A DNA stretch of 64,000 nucleotides from Roseovarius sp. (GTDB lineage Bacteria > Pseudomonadota > Alphaproteobacteria > Rhodobacterales > Rhodobacteraceae): NCBI GenBank assembly GCA_027493545.1, contig JAOSKR010000001.1:648001-712000 (forward strand). The letters run 5' to 3'. Shown piece by piece: positions 9,228 to 17,776 of the stretch. Within the stretch, counting starts at the first letter, position 1. Each line of letters begins with the position of its first letter. Both the position numbers and the translations under genes were made by a program. Under the pieces are notes generated by a model that saw only the letters and a list, made by a program, of their open reading frames with translations, was not told the DNA's origin and made no database searches.

Positions 9228-10514
9228 TCAGCGGCCCGCTTCGAGTACATCCCCGACCGTGCGCAGCCCGGTCCGCGGCGCCTGCACCAGCACCGCCATG
9301 TTGCCCGGCTTGTGCTTGTTGCGCAGCATCTTCAGGTGGGCCTGGGGGATCTCGGCCCAGGGAAAGACCTCGGACATGCAGGGGTCGAGCCGGCGCTCGA
9401 TCATCAGCCGGTTGGCCGCCGCCGCCTGCTTGAGATGGGCGAAATGGCTGCCCTGCAGGCGCTTCTGGTGCATCCACATATAGCGCACGTCGAAGGTGCA
9501 GTTGAACCCCGAGGTGCCGGCGCAGATCACTACCATGCCGCCCTTCTTGACCACCAGCGCCGAGACCGGAAAGGTCGCCTCGCCGGGGTGCTCGAAGACC
9601 ATGTCGACGTTCACGCCCTTGCCGGTAATGTCCCAGATCGCCTTGCCGAAGCGGCGCGATTCCTTGAGCCAGGCGGCATATTCGGGGCTGTTCACCTTGG
9701 GCAGCTGGCCCCAGCAGCTGAAATCCTTGCGGTTGATCACGCCCTTGGCGCCCATCGCCATGACGAAATCGCGCTTTTCCTCGTCCGAGATCACGCCGAT
9801 GGCGTTGGCGCCGGCGGTGTTGGCGAGCTGGATCGCATAGGATCCGAGCCCCCCCGAGGCGCCCCAGACCAGCACGTTCTGCCCCGGTTTCAGCTCGTGC
9901 GGGTGGTGGCCGAAGAGCATCCGGTAGGCGGTGGCGAGCGTCAGCGTGTAGCAGGCGCTTTCCTCCCAGGTCAGGTGTCTGGGTCGCGGCATCAACTGCT
10001 GCGACTGTACCTTGGTGAACTGCGCGAACGAGCCGTCCCCGGTCTCGTAGCCCCAGATCCGCTGGGTCGGCGACAGCATCGGGTCGCCGCCGTTGCATTC
10101 CTCGTCTTCGCCGTCGTCCTGGTTGCAATGGACCACGACCTCGTCGCCGACCTTCCAGTTGCGGACCTTGTCGCCCACCTTCCAGACGATGCCCGCGGCG
10201 TCGGAGCCGGCAATGTGATAGTCCTGCCCGTGCACGTCGAAGGGGCTGATCGGCTGACCGAGCCCGGCCCAGATGCCGTTGTAGTTGACGCCGGCGGCCA
10301 TCACCAGCACCAGCACCTCGTAGCTGTCGATCTCCCAGGTGTCGACAACCTCGGCCTGGAACGACTTGTCGGGCTCGCCGTGGCGGTCGCGGCGGATCAC
10401 CCAGGCGTGCATCTTCTTCGGCACATAGCCTAGGGGCGGCATCTCGCCCACTTCGTAGAGATCCTTTTCCGGTGCGTCGTAAGGTGCGATGCCGGTGTCC
10501 GTATCCAGAGCCAT
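9228..10514 (-). CDS. ccr: Crotonyl-CoA carboxylase/reductase
   Basis: NADPH-dependent reductive carboxylase that turns crotonyl-CoA plus CO2 into (2S)-ethylmalonyl-CoA, the key step of the ethylmalonyl-CoA pathway for acetyl-CoA assimilation. It has 428 residues, the normal size. It is a medium-chain dehydrogenase: the NADPH loop is VLVWGASGGLGSYAIQLA and the FEHPGEATF and GFNCTFDVRYMWMHQKRLQG blocks are typical of Ccr rather than of simple enoyl reductases. ATG 10514 has a strong AAGGAGG site. The ethylmalonyl-CoA mutase is 2.8 kb away on the other strand, and an acyltransferase gene lies immediately upstream. Confidence 0.96.
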   Translation of the reverse strand: MALDTDTGIAPYDAPEKDLYEVGEMPPLGYVPKKMHAWVIRRDRHGEPDKSFQAEVVDTWEIDSYEVLVLVMAAGVNYNGIWAGLGQPISPFDVHGQDYHIAGSDAAGIVWKVGDKVRNWKVGDEVVVHCNQDDGEDEECNGGDPMLSPTQRIWGYETGDGSFAQFTKVQSQQLMPRPRHLTWEESACYTLTLATAYRMLFGHHPHELKPGQNVLVWGASGGLGSYAIQLANTAGANAIGVISDEEKRDFVMAMGAKGVINRKDFSCWGQLPKVNSPEYAAWLKESRRFGKAIWDITGKGVNVDMVFEHPGEATFPVSALVVKKGGMVVICAGTSGFNCTFDVRYMWMHQKRLQGSHFAHLKQAAAANRLMIERRLDPCMSEVFPWAEIPQAHLKMLRNKHKPGNMAVLVQAPRTGLRTVGDVLEAGR

Positions 10515-10579
10515 GTGCTGCCTCCTTGCGTCAGGTCTTCGCCGCGATGCAGAATCGCTATTGCCCCCGGAAATATCCA

Positions 10580-10627
10580 CCGATGCGCAACAATGCAATC
10601 CCCAGAAGGGGGAATTTTGTAATTATA
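10580..10627 (-). promoter_or_regulatory. Candidate ccr promoter and regulator site
   Basis: On the minus strand a TATAAT -10 box is at 10627-10622 in an AT-rich patch unusual for this DNA; the -35 region is weak (AACTTT). Downstream of it, at about 10580-10597, is the motif TTGCATTGTTGCGCA. A related TTGCGCAA lies in the ecm leader at 13256-13263. ScfR-family regulators (RamB, PccR) control this pathway in relatives and bind TTGCAA-type sites, so this may be such an operator; that is inference. It gives a leader of about 100 bases. Confidence 0.4.
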
Positions 10628-10656
10628 TAACCGTGCAGATGCAGAAAAGTTGCGCC

Positions 10657-12033
10657 TCAGCCGGTATTATCGACAGTAAGATGCGCGGTCAAATGCACAA
10701 TGGAGTTCGCGTAGAAACCGATCAGTGACCGGGCGCCTGCCGCCGGGGCGATGCCCGGCCCGGTCTCGTCCAGCAATCCGCGGCGGCGCAGGACGTCGAG
10801 GCCGGCGGTCACCGCGGACGCCGCTCCGGCGCCGGGTCGCTGCGCGGGCGGCAGCCGGTCGAGCAGGGCGCCGGCGCGTTCCGTCAGTGTCTGCAGCGAA
10901 ACGGGGCCTCCGGCTCGGACCAGCAGATGCGCCACGAGCGGCACCGACAGCACCGGCATTTGTGCGCCGATCTCGCGCATCAGCCGGGCGCCCAGCGCCT
11001 CGATTGTGGTGTCGCCGTTCCGGGCCGTGAACTCGTTCAGCGACAGCGGCACGCCAAAGCTGACCGCGGCCTCGCCGTGACGGTGATAGCGCCGCTTCAG
11101 CCACAGCCTGAGCTGCAGCAGGACAAAGCGCGCGACGACGCTGATCCGGGCCGGAAACCGGCGCTCGCCGCGCTCGGCCGCGGCGACCAGAACGCGGTCC
11201 TCGAACACCCTGTCATAGTTCAGCGCCACCGGCACGAATACCACATCGCGCCCCTGAGCCGAACGCTCCTCGACGATGTACTTGAGGATCCCCAGCCGCG
11301 GCCGCGCCAGCGTGCCGTCGAGACTGAGCCCGCCCTCGGGAAAGACCGCCTGCGCCACGCCTCCGTCGGTTGCGAGCCCGACGTAACGCGCCAGCACGCG
11401 GCGATAGAGCTCGTCGGGCACCCGGCGACGGATGAAATAGGCGCCCATCGCCCGGATGAGCCCGCTGAGTGGCCACACCCGCGCCCACTCGCCCACCGCA
11501 TAGGCCAGCGCCGAACGTTCGGCCGCGATCCAGGTGACGAGCACGTAATCCATGTTCGAGCGATGGTTCATCACGAACACCAGCGTCGCGTCGCGGCTGA
11601 TCCGATTATAGGCGGCCTCGTCATGGGCGCCGATTCGCACGCGGTAGAGCGCCAGGCTCAGCCATTTCGCTGCCCGTGTGGCAAAGCCGAAATAGGCCGT
11701 GGCCGAGAACCGCGGAACGATCTCGCGGGCATAGCGGCGGGCCTGTTGGAACGCGACGTTCTCCGGGATGCCCTTGGCGCGGGCGTGCTCGGCGATGGCG
11801 CGGGCGACTTCGGGGTCGTAGCACAGCCGCTGGATCATGTCATAGCGCCGCGCCAGCTTGAACGGCTCGATCGGGCGCTCCAGCCGCTGGTTGAGCCGCG
11901 CCACCACCCGCTCCATCCGCCGGCGGAAGAACCAGCGCACCGAGGGCAACAGGAAATGCGACGCGAAGGTGACCCCGGCGAAGGCAAGGATCAGGACAAA
12001 CAGCCAAACGGGCAGTTCGACGGTAGCAGTCAT
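10657..12033 (-). CDS. Glycerol-3-phosphate / 1-acylglycerol-phosphate acyltransferase family protein
   Basis: Membrane-bound acyltransferase of 458 residues. One N-terminal membrane helix (PVWLFVLILAFAGVTFASHF) is followed by the catalytic NHRSNMD block (H-x4-D, about residues 165-171) and the substrate block FPEGGLSLDG. These are the signatures of the PlsB/PlsC superfamily; the length and the C-terminal extension are nearer PlsB than PlsC, so the acceptor is uncertain. ATG 12033 is 43 bases from the divergent acetyltransferase start. Lies upstream of ccr, an arrangement I recall from Rhodobacteraceae, but the genes have separate promoters. Confidence 0.82.
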   Translation of the reverse strand: MTATVELPVWLFVLILAFAGVTFASHFLLPSVRWFFRRRMERVVARLNQRLERPIEPFKLARRYDMIQRLCYDPEVARAIAEHARAKGIPENVAFQQARRYAREIVPRFSATAYFGFATRAAKWLSLALYRVRIGAHDEAAYNRISRDATLVFVMNHRSNMDYVLVTWIAAERSALAYAVGEWARVWPLSGLIRAMGAYFIRRRVPDELYRRVLARYVGLATDGGVAQAVFPEGGLSLDGTLARPRLGILKYIVEERSAQGRDVVFVPVALNYDRVFEDRVLVAAAERGERRFPARISVVARFVLLQLRLWLKRRYHRHGEAAVSFGVPLSLNEFTARNGDTTIEALGARLMREIGAQMPVLSVPLVAHLLVRAGGPVSLQTLTERAGALLDRLPPAQRPGAGAASAVTAGLDVLRRRGLLDETGPGIAPAAGARSLIGFYANSIVHLTAHLTVDNTG

Positions 12034-12076
12034 GCGAAACCTTGCGCGCGGGTCAAAAACACCGTTTATCAGGGTC

Positions 12077-12724
12077 ATGAGGGATGGGCCAGAACCACAT
12101 GCGCCGCGCATCACCATCGGATTCGCCGCAGCCGAGCGCGAGTTGGCGGCGCGGCTGTTCTGGTCGGCATTCCAGGGCAAGCTCTGGCGCCTCCTGGCGC
12201 CCGAGGCCAGCGCCATCGCCTTCATTTCGCGCGCCTTGTGCCCCGATTACGCGATTGCCGCCCGTGCCGGCGACGGCACCCTTCTGGGGCTGGCCGGGTT
12301 CAAGACCGGCAGCTGTGGGCTCCTCGCCGGCGGCCCGCGCGATCTGGCGCGGGTCTATGGCTGGCCGGGTGCGCTCTGGCGCGCGCCGCTCCTGGCGCTC
12401 ATGACGCGGCGGATCGGGCCGGGTGAACTGTTGATGGACGGCATTTTCGTTGCCGAGGAGGCGCGCGGCCAAGGTGTGGGGACCGCGCTGCTCTCGGCGA
12501 TCAAGGCGCATGCCGTCGCGCAGGGGGCGCATTCGGTCCGCCTCGATGTCGTCGACACCAACCGGCGCGCACAGGCGCTCTATCTGCGCGAAGGGTTCGT
12601 GCCCGTCGGGGGCGAGAATCTCGGGCTCTTGCGGCACGTCTTCGGGTTTCGCAGCACCACCCGGATGGTCTGGTACTGCGATCCGGAGCGCGCCGGCGGC
12701 AGGCCAGCCTGCCGGCGCGTCTGA
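12077..12724 (+). CDS. GNAT-family N-acetyltransferase
   Basis: Acetyl-CoA-dependent acetyltransferase of 215 residues. The acetyl-CoA pyrophosphate loop is EEARGQGVGTALLSAI (Q/RxxGxG/A), and the following VRLDVVDTNRRAQALYLREGFV is the C-terminal GNAT strand-helix. The acceptor is unknown. ATG 12077 follows AGGGTC; longer in-frame starts would run into the divergent acyltransferase gene. The last ten residues (ERAGGRPACRRV) look unconserved. Confidence 0.85.
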   Translation: MRDGPEPHAPRITIGFAAAERELAARLFWSAFQGKLWRLLAPEASAIAFISRALCPDYAIAARAGDGTLLGLAGFKTGSCGLLAGGPRDLARVYGWPGALWRAPLLALMTRRIGPGELLMDGIFVAEEARGQGVGTALLSAIKAHAVAQGAHSVRLDVVDTNRRAQALYLREGFVPVGGENLGLLRHVFGFRSTTRMVWYCDPERAGGRPACRRV

Positions 12725-12761
12725 TGCCTGCCCTGCCGCGCGGCCCTCTCTTTGCAACGGA

Positions 12762-13094
12762 TCAGTTGTAGTAGAAATCCGCGATCTGGCAGATATTCAC
12801 GTTCTTCTTGACCAGTATTTCGCCATCTTCGAACTTGGCCCTGAAATCGAAGATGCAGTAGCCGGTGCCGTCATCGAAATTGATGTTGACCGACTGACCG
12901 GCCCGCAGGATGCCCGAGCCGAGAATGTCCTCCTCCCAGTCCGGGGCGTCGCGGTGAGATCCGTGGAACGTGATCATGTCGTAGCCGGTATTGTTGTGGA
13001 TGGTGACCCAGCGATTCTCGGCGCTGGCGTGAAGTGGTGTCAGAAACCACATGGCAAGCGCCACCATTCCGATGACCATCGATCGCTTGAGCAT
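12762..13094 (-). CDS. Small secreted protein of unknown function
   Basis: A 110-residue protein with a clear Sec signal peptide (MLKRSMVIGMVALAMWFLTP..., cleavage after ASA, residue 25). The mature part has two cysteines (GYCIFDF and NVNICQI) that could form a periplasmic disulfide, and is rich in Asn, Asp and Ile (WVTIHNNTGYDMITFHGS). It ends ADFYYN. I recall close relatives in Rhodobacteraceae carrying a misleading argininosuccinate-lyase label; nothing here supports an enzyme. It is divergent from the ecm mutase gene and shares its upstream region. Confidence 0.8.
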   Translation of the reverse strand: MLKRSMVIGMVALAMWFLTPLHASAENRWVTIHNNTGYDMITFHGSHRDAPDWEEDILGSGILRAGQSVNINFDDGTGYCIFDFRAKFEDGEILVKKNVNICQIADFYYN

Positions 13095-13207
13095 TGTCTG
13101 TCCCCCAATTTGAATGCACTCAGGATACCGGAGTTTTGAAGGCTGGCAAAACCAATTGCACGCGCGCGACGTCCGGCACCCCGACGGCTTCGCCGCAATG
13201 CAGCGAA

Positions 13208-13263
13208 TTGACACGGTTACATTCTTCCGGCTATCAATCCGCCGACGTAACAAAATTGCGCAA
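13208..13263 (+). promoter_or_regulatory. Candidate ecm promoter with TTGCGCAA site
   Basis: TTGACA at 13208-13213, an 18-base spacer and TATCAA at 13232-13237 make a good vegetative promoter 48 bases before the ecm start. A palindromic TTGCGCAA at 13256-13263 lies just downstream in the leader and resembles the site near ccr, suggesting shared control of the two ethylmalonyl-CoA pathway genes. Confidence 0.6.
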
Positions 13264-13284
13264 ACCGATTCACGAGGCCCGCCG

Positions 13285-15254
13285 ATGTCGCAGACGCAGA
13301 AAGATCGACCCCTGGCTCATCCGCACCTATGCCGGTCATTCCACCGCGAAGGCCTCGAACGCGCTCTACCGCGGCAATCTGACGCGCGGGCAGACCGGGC
13401 TTTCGGTGGCTTTCGATCTGCCGACCCAGACCGGCTACGACAGCGACCATGCGCTCGCCCGGGGCGAGGTCGGCAAGGTCGGCGTGCCGATCTGTCATCT
13501 GGGCGACATGCGCGCGCTCTTCGAGGGTATCCCGCTCGAGCAGATGAATACCTCGATGACGATCAACGCCACCGCGCCGTGGCTGCTGGCGCTCTATATC
13601 GCCGTGGCCGAGGAGCAGGGCGCCGACATCGCCGGGCTGACCGGCACGGTACAGAACGACCTGATCAAGGAATATCTCAGCCGCGGCACCTATGTCTGCC
13701 CGCCGCGCCCGAGCCTGAGGATGATCGGCGACGTGGCCGAATACTGTTACCGCCACCTGCCCAAATGGAACCCGATGAATGTCTGTTCCTACCACCTGCA
13801 GGAGGCCGGCGCCACGCCCGAGCAGGAACTGGCATTCGCGCTTGCCACCGCCATCACGGTACTCGACGAGCTGAAACCGCGGGTGCCGGCGGCGGATTTC
13901 CCCGCGCTTGCGGGGCGGATTTCGTTCTTCGTCAATGCCGGCATCCGCTTTGTCACCGAGATGTGCAAGATGCGCGCCTTCGTCGATCTCTGGGATGAAA
14001 TCCTGCGCGACCGCTATGGCGTGGGTGACCCCAAGTTCCGCCGCTTCCGCTATGGCGTGCAGGTCAACAGCCTCGGCCTGACCGAGCAGCAACCGGAAAA
14101 CAACGTCTACCGGATCCTGATCGAGATGCTGGCGGTGACGCTGAGCAAGAAGGCCCGCGCCCGCGCCGTGCAGTTGCCGGCGTGGAACGAGGCGCTGGGC
14201 CTGCCGCGGCCCCTGGGACCAGCAATGGTCGATGCGGATGCAGCAAATCCTGGCCTACGAGTCCGACCTGCTGGAATACGACGACCTCTTCGACGGCAAC
14301 CCGGCGGTCGACCGCAAGGTCGAGGAACTGAAGGCGGGCACGCGCCACGAACTCGAGACGCTCGATGGCATGGGCGGCGCGATCGAGGCCATCGGATACA
14401 TGAAATCGCGCCTCGTCGAGAGCAACTCCGAACGTCTGGCCCGGATCGAGGCGGGCGAAACGGTCGTCGTCGGCGTCAATCGCTGGACCGAGGCAGAATC
14501 CGGCCCGCTGGTGGGTCAGGATGGCGGCATCATGGTGGTCGATCCGGGTGTCGAGGCCGACCAGATCGCGCGGCTCGACGCATGGCGCGCGGCGCGCGAC
14601 GCGGGTGCGGTGGCAGTGGCGCTGGCGGCGTTGCGCGAGGCGGCCCGCGAGGGGCGCAACATCATGCCCGCCTCGATCGAGGCTGCCCGCGCCGGGGTCA
14701 CCACCGGCGAATGGGCCGAGGAGATGCGCGCCGTGCATGGGCTCTATCGCGGCCCCACCGGCGTGTCGGCGAGCCCGTCGAACCGCACCGAGGGGCTCGA
14801 CGAGATCCGCGCGGCGGTGGACGCGGTCTCGGGGCGGCTGGGCCGGCGGCTCGCGGTGCTCATCGGCAAGCCCGGGCTCGACGGCCATTCCAATGGCGCC
14901 GAGCAGATCGCCTGCCGCGCCCGCGACTGCGGCATGGAGATCGGCTATGACGGCATCCGCCTGACGCCGGAGGAAATCGTCGCCGCCGCGGCCGAGCGGC
15001 AGCCGCATGTTATCGGGCTGTCGATCCTGTCGGGCTCCCACCTGCCGCTGGTCGAGGAGGTGACAGCGCGGATGCGCGAGGCCGGCCTTGGCCATATTCC
15101 GCTGGTGGTCGGCGGCATCATTCCCGAGGAAGACGCCGCGCGACTGGCCGCCATGGGCGTGGCGCGCGTCTACACGCCCAAGGACTTCGCGCTCAACGCG
15201 ATCATGATGGACATCGTGGTGCTGGCCGACAGCAGGCTCGAGGCGGCGGAATAG
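13285..15254 (+). CDS. ecm: Ethylmalonyl-CoA mutase
   Basis: Coenzyme-B12-dependent mutase that rearranges ethylmalonyl-CoA to methylsuccinyl-CoA, two steps after Ccr. The N-terminal barrel (LSVAFDLPTQTGYDSDHALA, NTSMTINATAPWLLALY) and the C-terminal B12 domain (GKPGLDGHSNGAEQIACRA, with the DxHxxG lower-ligand His) are both present. Two one-base insertions break the frame: CCCC for CCC at 13309-13312 and again at 14210-14213, each before a TGG Trp codon. Repaired length is 655 residues, as expected for Ecm. Ccr nearby makes the ethylmalonyl rather than methylmalonyl assignment firm. Confidence 0.94.
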
Positions 15255-15275
15255 GCCCGCTGACGGGATGCCCCA

Positions 15276-15726
15276 CTATTCGGAGGCGTCACTCCCTGCG
15301 GGGCTTTCCATCCGAATCCGCCGGCCCGACTGTTTTTCCTTCAGGTCGTCGAGCCGGTCATCGATCCGCTGCGCCAGCCCCTCGTCGGCCTTGGCCGCCT
15401 CGGCGATGGCGAGATATTCGCCGGGGGTGATGCCGATGGTCGCTTCCACCGCGGCGATTGCCTTCCTGTCGGCCTCGGCGATCAGTTCCCTGCGCGCCTC
15501 GTCGGTCTCGGCGGCCTCGATCTGCGGCATGTATTGGCGCCGGATATGCTCGACCCGATCATCGCGTTGACAAAGCTCACCACCGGCCGGTCGTGACATC
15601 CCCGGCGGCAATCTCGGGCACCTCCATCCCGTCCTGTGCGGCGGCTCCCTCCTGTGCGGCGGCGGGGGCGGCAAGCGCCGCGCCGGCGACGGCCAGCAAC
15701 GCGGCGAGGGTGGTGCGACAGTTCAT
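15276..15726 (-). CDS. DUF4168 periplasmic protein
   Basis: Small secreted protein, about 150 residues after repair, of unknown function. Signal peptide MNCRTTLAALLAVAGAALAA is followed by a Pro/Ala/Gln stretch, then VVSFVNAMI, IRRQYMPQIEAAET, and a charged helical C-terminus containing ITPGEYLAIAEAAKADEGLA, the typical DUF4168 order. The frame is lost twice, each needing one added base: near 15587-15597 and near 15551-15557. Convergent with ecm, 21 bases apart. Confidence 0.75.
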
Positions 15727-15884
15727 CAAGGTATCCTTTCGTGTGCTCCGGGCCCGGTGTGACGAACCACGACTGCCCGCACATGGCTCCTGCCACGGCC
15801 GATTACAAACCCCGGCGGCGAAAAAATGCTGCCGCGGCGGCCTGTCCGGGCTAGAACGGGCCGGTATCAGCGAGGACGCGCGCC

Positions 15885-16335
15885 ATGCCCGAAACCGCCA
15901 CGATCCGCCCGCTCGCCGCCGCCGACCGTTCCGGATGGGGCGAACTATGGCGCGCCTATCTCGCCTTCTATGAAACCGCGCTTGGCGACGAGGTCTATGA
16001 GGCTACTTTCGACCGGCTCCTCTCACCGGATCATCCCGACCAGAACGCGCTGCTGGCGGTCGCGGGCGGGCGGCCGGTGGGGCTGGTTCATCATATCTAT
16101 CACCCGCACAACTGGCGGCTGGAAAAGGTCTGCTACCTGCAGGATCTCTATGTCGCGCCCGAGATGCGCGGCACCGGCACCGGCCGGGCGCTGATCGAGG
16201 CGGTCTATGCCGCCGCCGATGCCGACGGCTGCCCTTCGGTCTATTGGCTGACACAGGATTTCAACGCCACCGCCCGGCGACTATACGACCGGGTCGGGGG
16301 TGCTGACCCCCTTTATCAAGTATGCCCGCCCGTGA
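15885..16335 (+). CDS. GNAT-family N-acetyltransferase
   Basis: Acetyltransferase of 149 residues after repair. LQDLYVAPEMRGTGTGRALI is the acetyl-CoA-binding motif and QDFNATARRLYDRVG the C-terminal helix. A five-G run at 16296-16300 should be four; then the frame continues VLTPFIKYARP to TGA 16333-16335. Without repair the frame would run on into low-complexity sequence. The shape resembles small-molecule amine acetyltransferases (diamine/aminoglycoside-like), but the substrate is unknown. ATG 15885 is preceded by GAGGACGCGCGCC. Confidence 0.85.
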
Positions 16336-16361
16336 CCGCCGCCGCCGCCGTGCCGCCCCTG

Positions 16362-16384
16362 CTTTCATCTTTCTCCAAATGCTC
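16362..16384. repeat. Dispersed 23-base motif, copy 1
   Basis: CTTTCATCTTTCTCCAAATGCTC, 26 bases after an acetyltransferase stop. It aligns without gaps to copies at 20841-20863 and 30314-30336 (consensus cTTTCATCTTtCnnnAAtnCTC). All three are intergenic. Confidence 0.6.
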
Positions 16385-16474
16385 ACACACCTGCGCCGCG
16401 GCCGGCGCCACGGCAACGGGTCTTGTCCCTTCCGCGGCCTTGCGCTTATCTGCCGTCAGCGCCCGGAGGCATTC

Positions 16475-17776
16475 TTGAACAGACCGCTCAACGTCATCGT
16501 CATCGGCGCCGGCATCTGCGGGCTGAGCGCCGCGATCTGGTTGCGGCGCGCCGGGCACACCGTCACGCTGATCGACCGCGAGGGCCCCGGCGCCGGCGCC
16601 TCGTTCGGCAGTGCCGGGCTCCTGGCACAGTGGGCGGTGGTCCCGGTCAACACCCCCGACCTGCCGCTGACGGCACTCAAATACCTCGCCAATCCGCGCT
16701 CGCCCTTCTTCCTGCAATGGAGCGCCCTGCCGCAACTCGCGCCCTGGCTGGTTGAATTCGTCGGCAATTCCCGGCCGGCACGGGTGCGGCACATGGTGAG
16801 CGCCATCGCCGGGATCGTGACCGACAGTGTCGAGCAGCACCGCGCGCTCACCCGCGGCACCCGCGCCGAACGCTGGATCGCGTCGAGCGCGCTTTCCTAC
16901 GCCTATGCCTCGCGCCGGGCGTTTCAGGCCGACCGCCTGGGCTGGGAACTCAAGCGCCGCGAAGGCTTCGAGCCCGAGATCATCGAGGGCCGGGCGGTAC
17001 AGGAGGCCGAGCCGATGCTGTCGCCCGCGATCGGCCTCTTGGCAGTGCTCAGGGGGCATGGCCATATCCTCGACCCCGGCGCCTACATGGCCGACCTCGC
17101 CCGCGTGCTCGAGGACGAGGGCGGGCGCGTGCTGCGCGCCGAGGCGCGCGATATCGACCTCGATGGCGGACGGGTGCGGGCCGTTCTGACCGGGGAGGGA
17201 CGGCTTGAGTGCGACCGATTGGTGCTGGCGGCGGGCATCTGGTCGCGGCCGCTGATGGAAAAGCTGGGGCTTTCGGTGCCGCTCGTCGCCGAGCGAGGCT
17301 ATCACCTGCATTTCAGCGAGCCCTCGCAGGTGCCGCGCAATCCGATGATGATCACCCAGGGCAGGTTCGTCGCCACGCCGATGGCCACGGGGCTGCGCTG
17401 TGCCGGCACGGTCGAGCTGGGCAATACCGTCAAGGGCCCCTCGCGCGCGCCGCTGCGGCTGATCGCCCGGCATGTGAAGCGCCTCTTTCCGCAACTGAGG
17501 TACAGGGGCGTCGAGGAATGGATGGGGTTTCGTCCCTCAACCCCCGACAGTCTGCCGCTCATCGGCGAGATCGCCGGCACCGGCGTACACGCCGCCTTCG
17601 GCCACCAGCACGTCGGGCTGACCGCCGGGCCCAGGACCGGCCGGATCGTGGCGGCGCTCATCGACGGGAAGCCGCCCAACCTCGACCTTGCGCCTTATGA
17701 TGCCAACCGCTTTACCTCCGGCAAGGCGCGGCTGGGCCGCCGGCCAAGGCAGCCCGCGCCGACACCTCAGTCGTAG
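16475..17776 (+). CDS. FAD-dependent oxidoreductase, D-amino-acid dehydrogenase type
   Basis: Flavoprotein of 433 residues in the DadA/glycine-oxidase family, probably deaminating a D-amino or related acid and passing electrons to the respiratory chain. The N-terminal FAD fold is VIVIGAGICGLSAAIWLRRA followed by LIDREGPGAGASFGSAGLL, and the C-terminal FAD contact is WMGFRPSTPDSLPLIGEI...GHQHVGLTAGPRTG. TTG 16475 is the chosen start because GGAGG lies 6 bases upstream and the fold begins right after it. No operon partner; the 3' end overlaps the convergent ligase-like gene by 10 bases. Confidence 0.88.
   Translation: MNRPLNVIVIGAGICGLSAAIWLRRAGHTVTLIDREGPGAGASFGSAGLLAQWAVVPVNTPDLPLTALKYLANPRSPFFLQWSALPQLAPWLVEFVGNSRPARVRHMVSAIAGIVTDSVEQHRALTRGTRAERWIASSALSYAYASRRAFQADRLGWELKRREGFEPEIIEGRAVQEAEPMLSPAIGLLAVLRGHGHILDPGAYMADLARVLEDEGGRVLRAEARDIDLDGGRVRAVLTGEGRLECDRLVLAAGIWSRPLMEKLGLSVPLVAERGYHLHFSEPSQVPRNPMMITQGRFVATPMATGLRCAGTVELGNTVKGPSRAPLRLIARHVKRLFPQLRYRGVEEWMGFRPSTPDSLPLIGEIAGTGVHAAFGHQHVGLTAGPRTGRIVAALIDGKPPNLDLAPYDANRFTSGKARLGRRPRQPAPTPQS

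Noticed and set aside
7662..10433. A very long open frame (over 900 codons) on the plus strand
   Set aside because: It lies antisense to the well-supported helicase and ccr genes, has Arg/His/Asp-rich non-family composition, and mirrors the GC-rich third positions of those genes.
13285..15254. Programmed frameshifting in ecm at the two CCCC-TGG sites
   Set aside because: Two shifts in one gene, no slippery heptamer or stimulatory structure seen, and the same kind of indel hits many unrelated genes.
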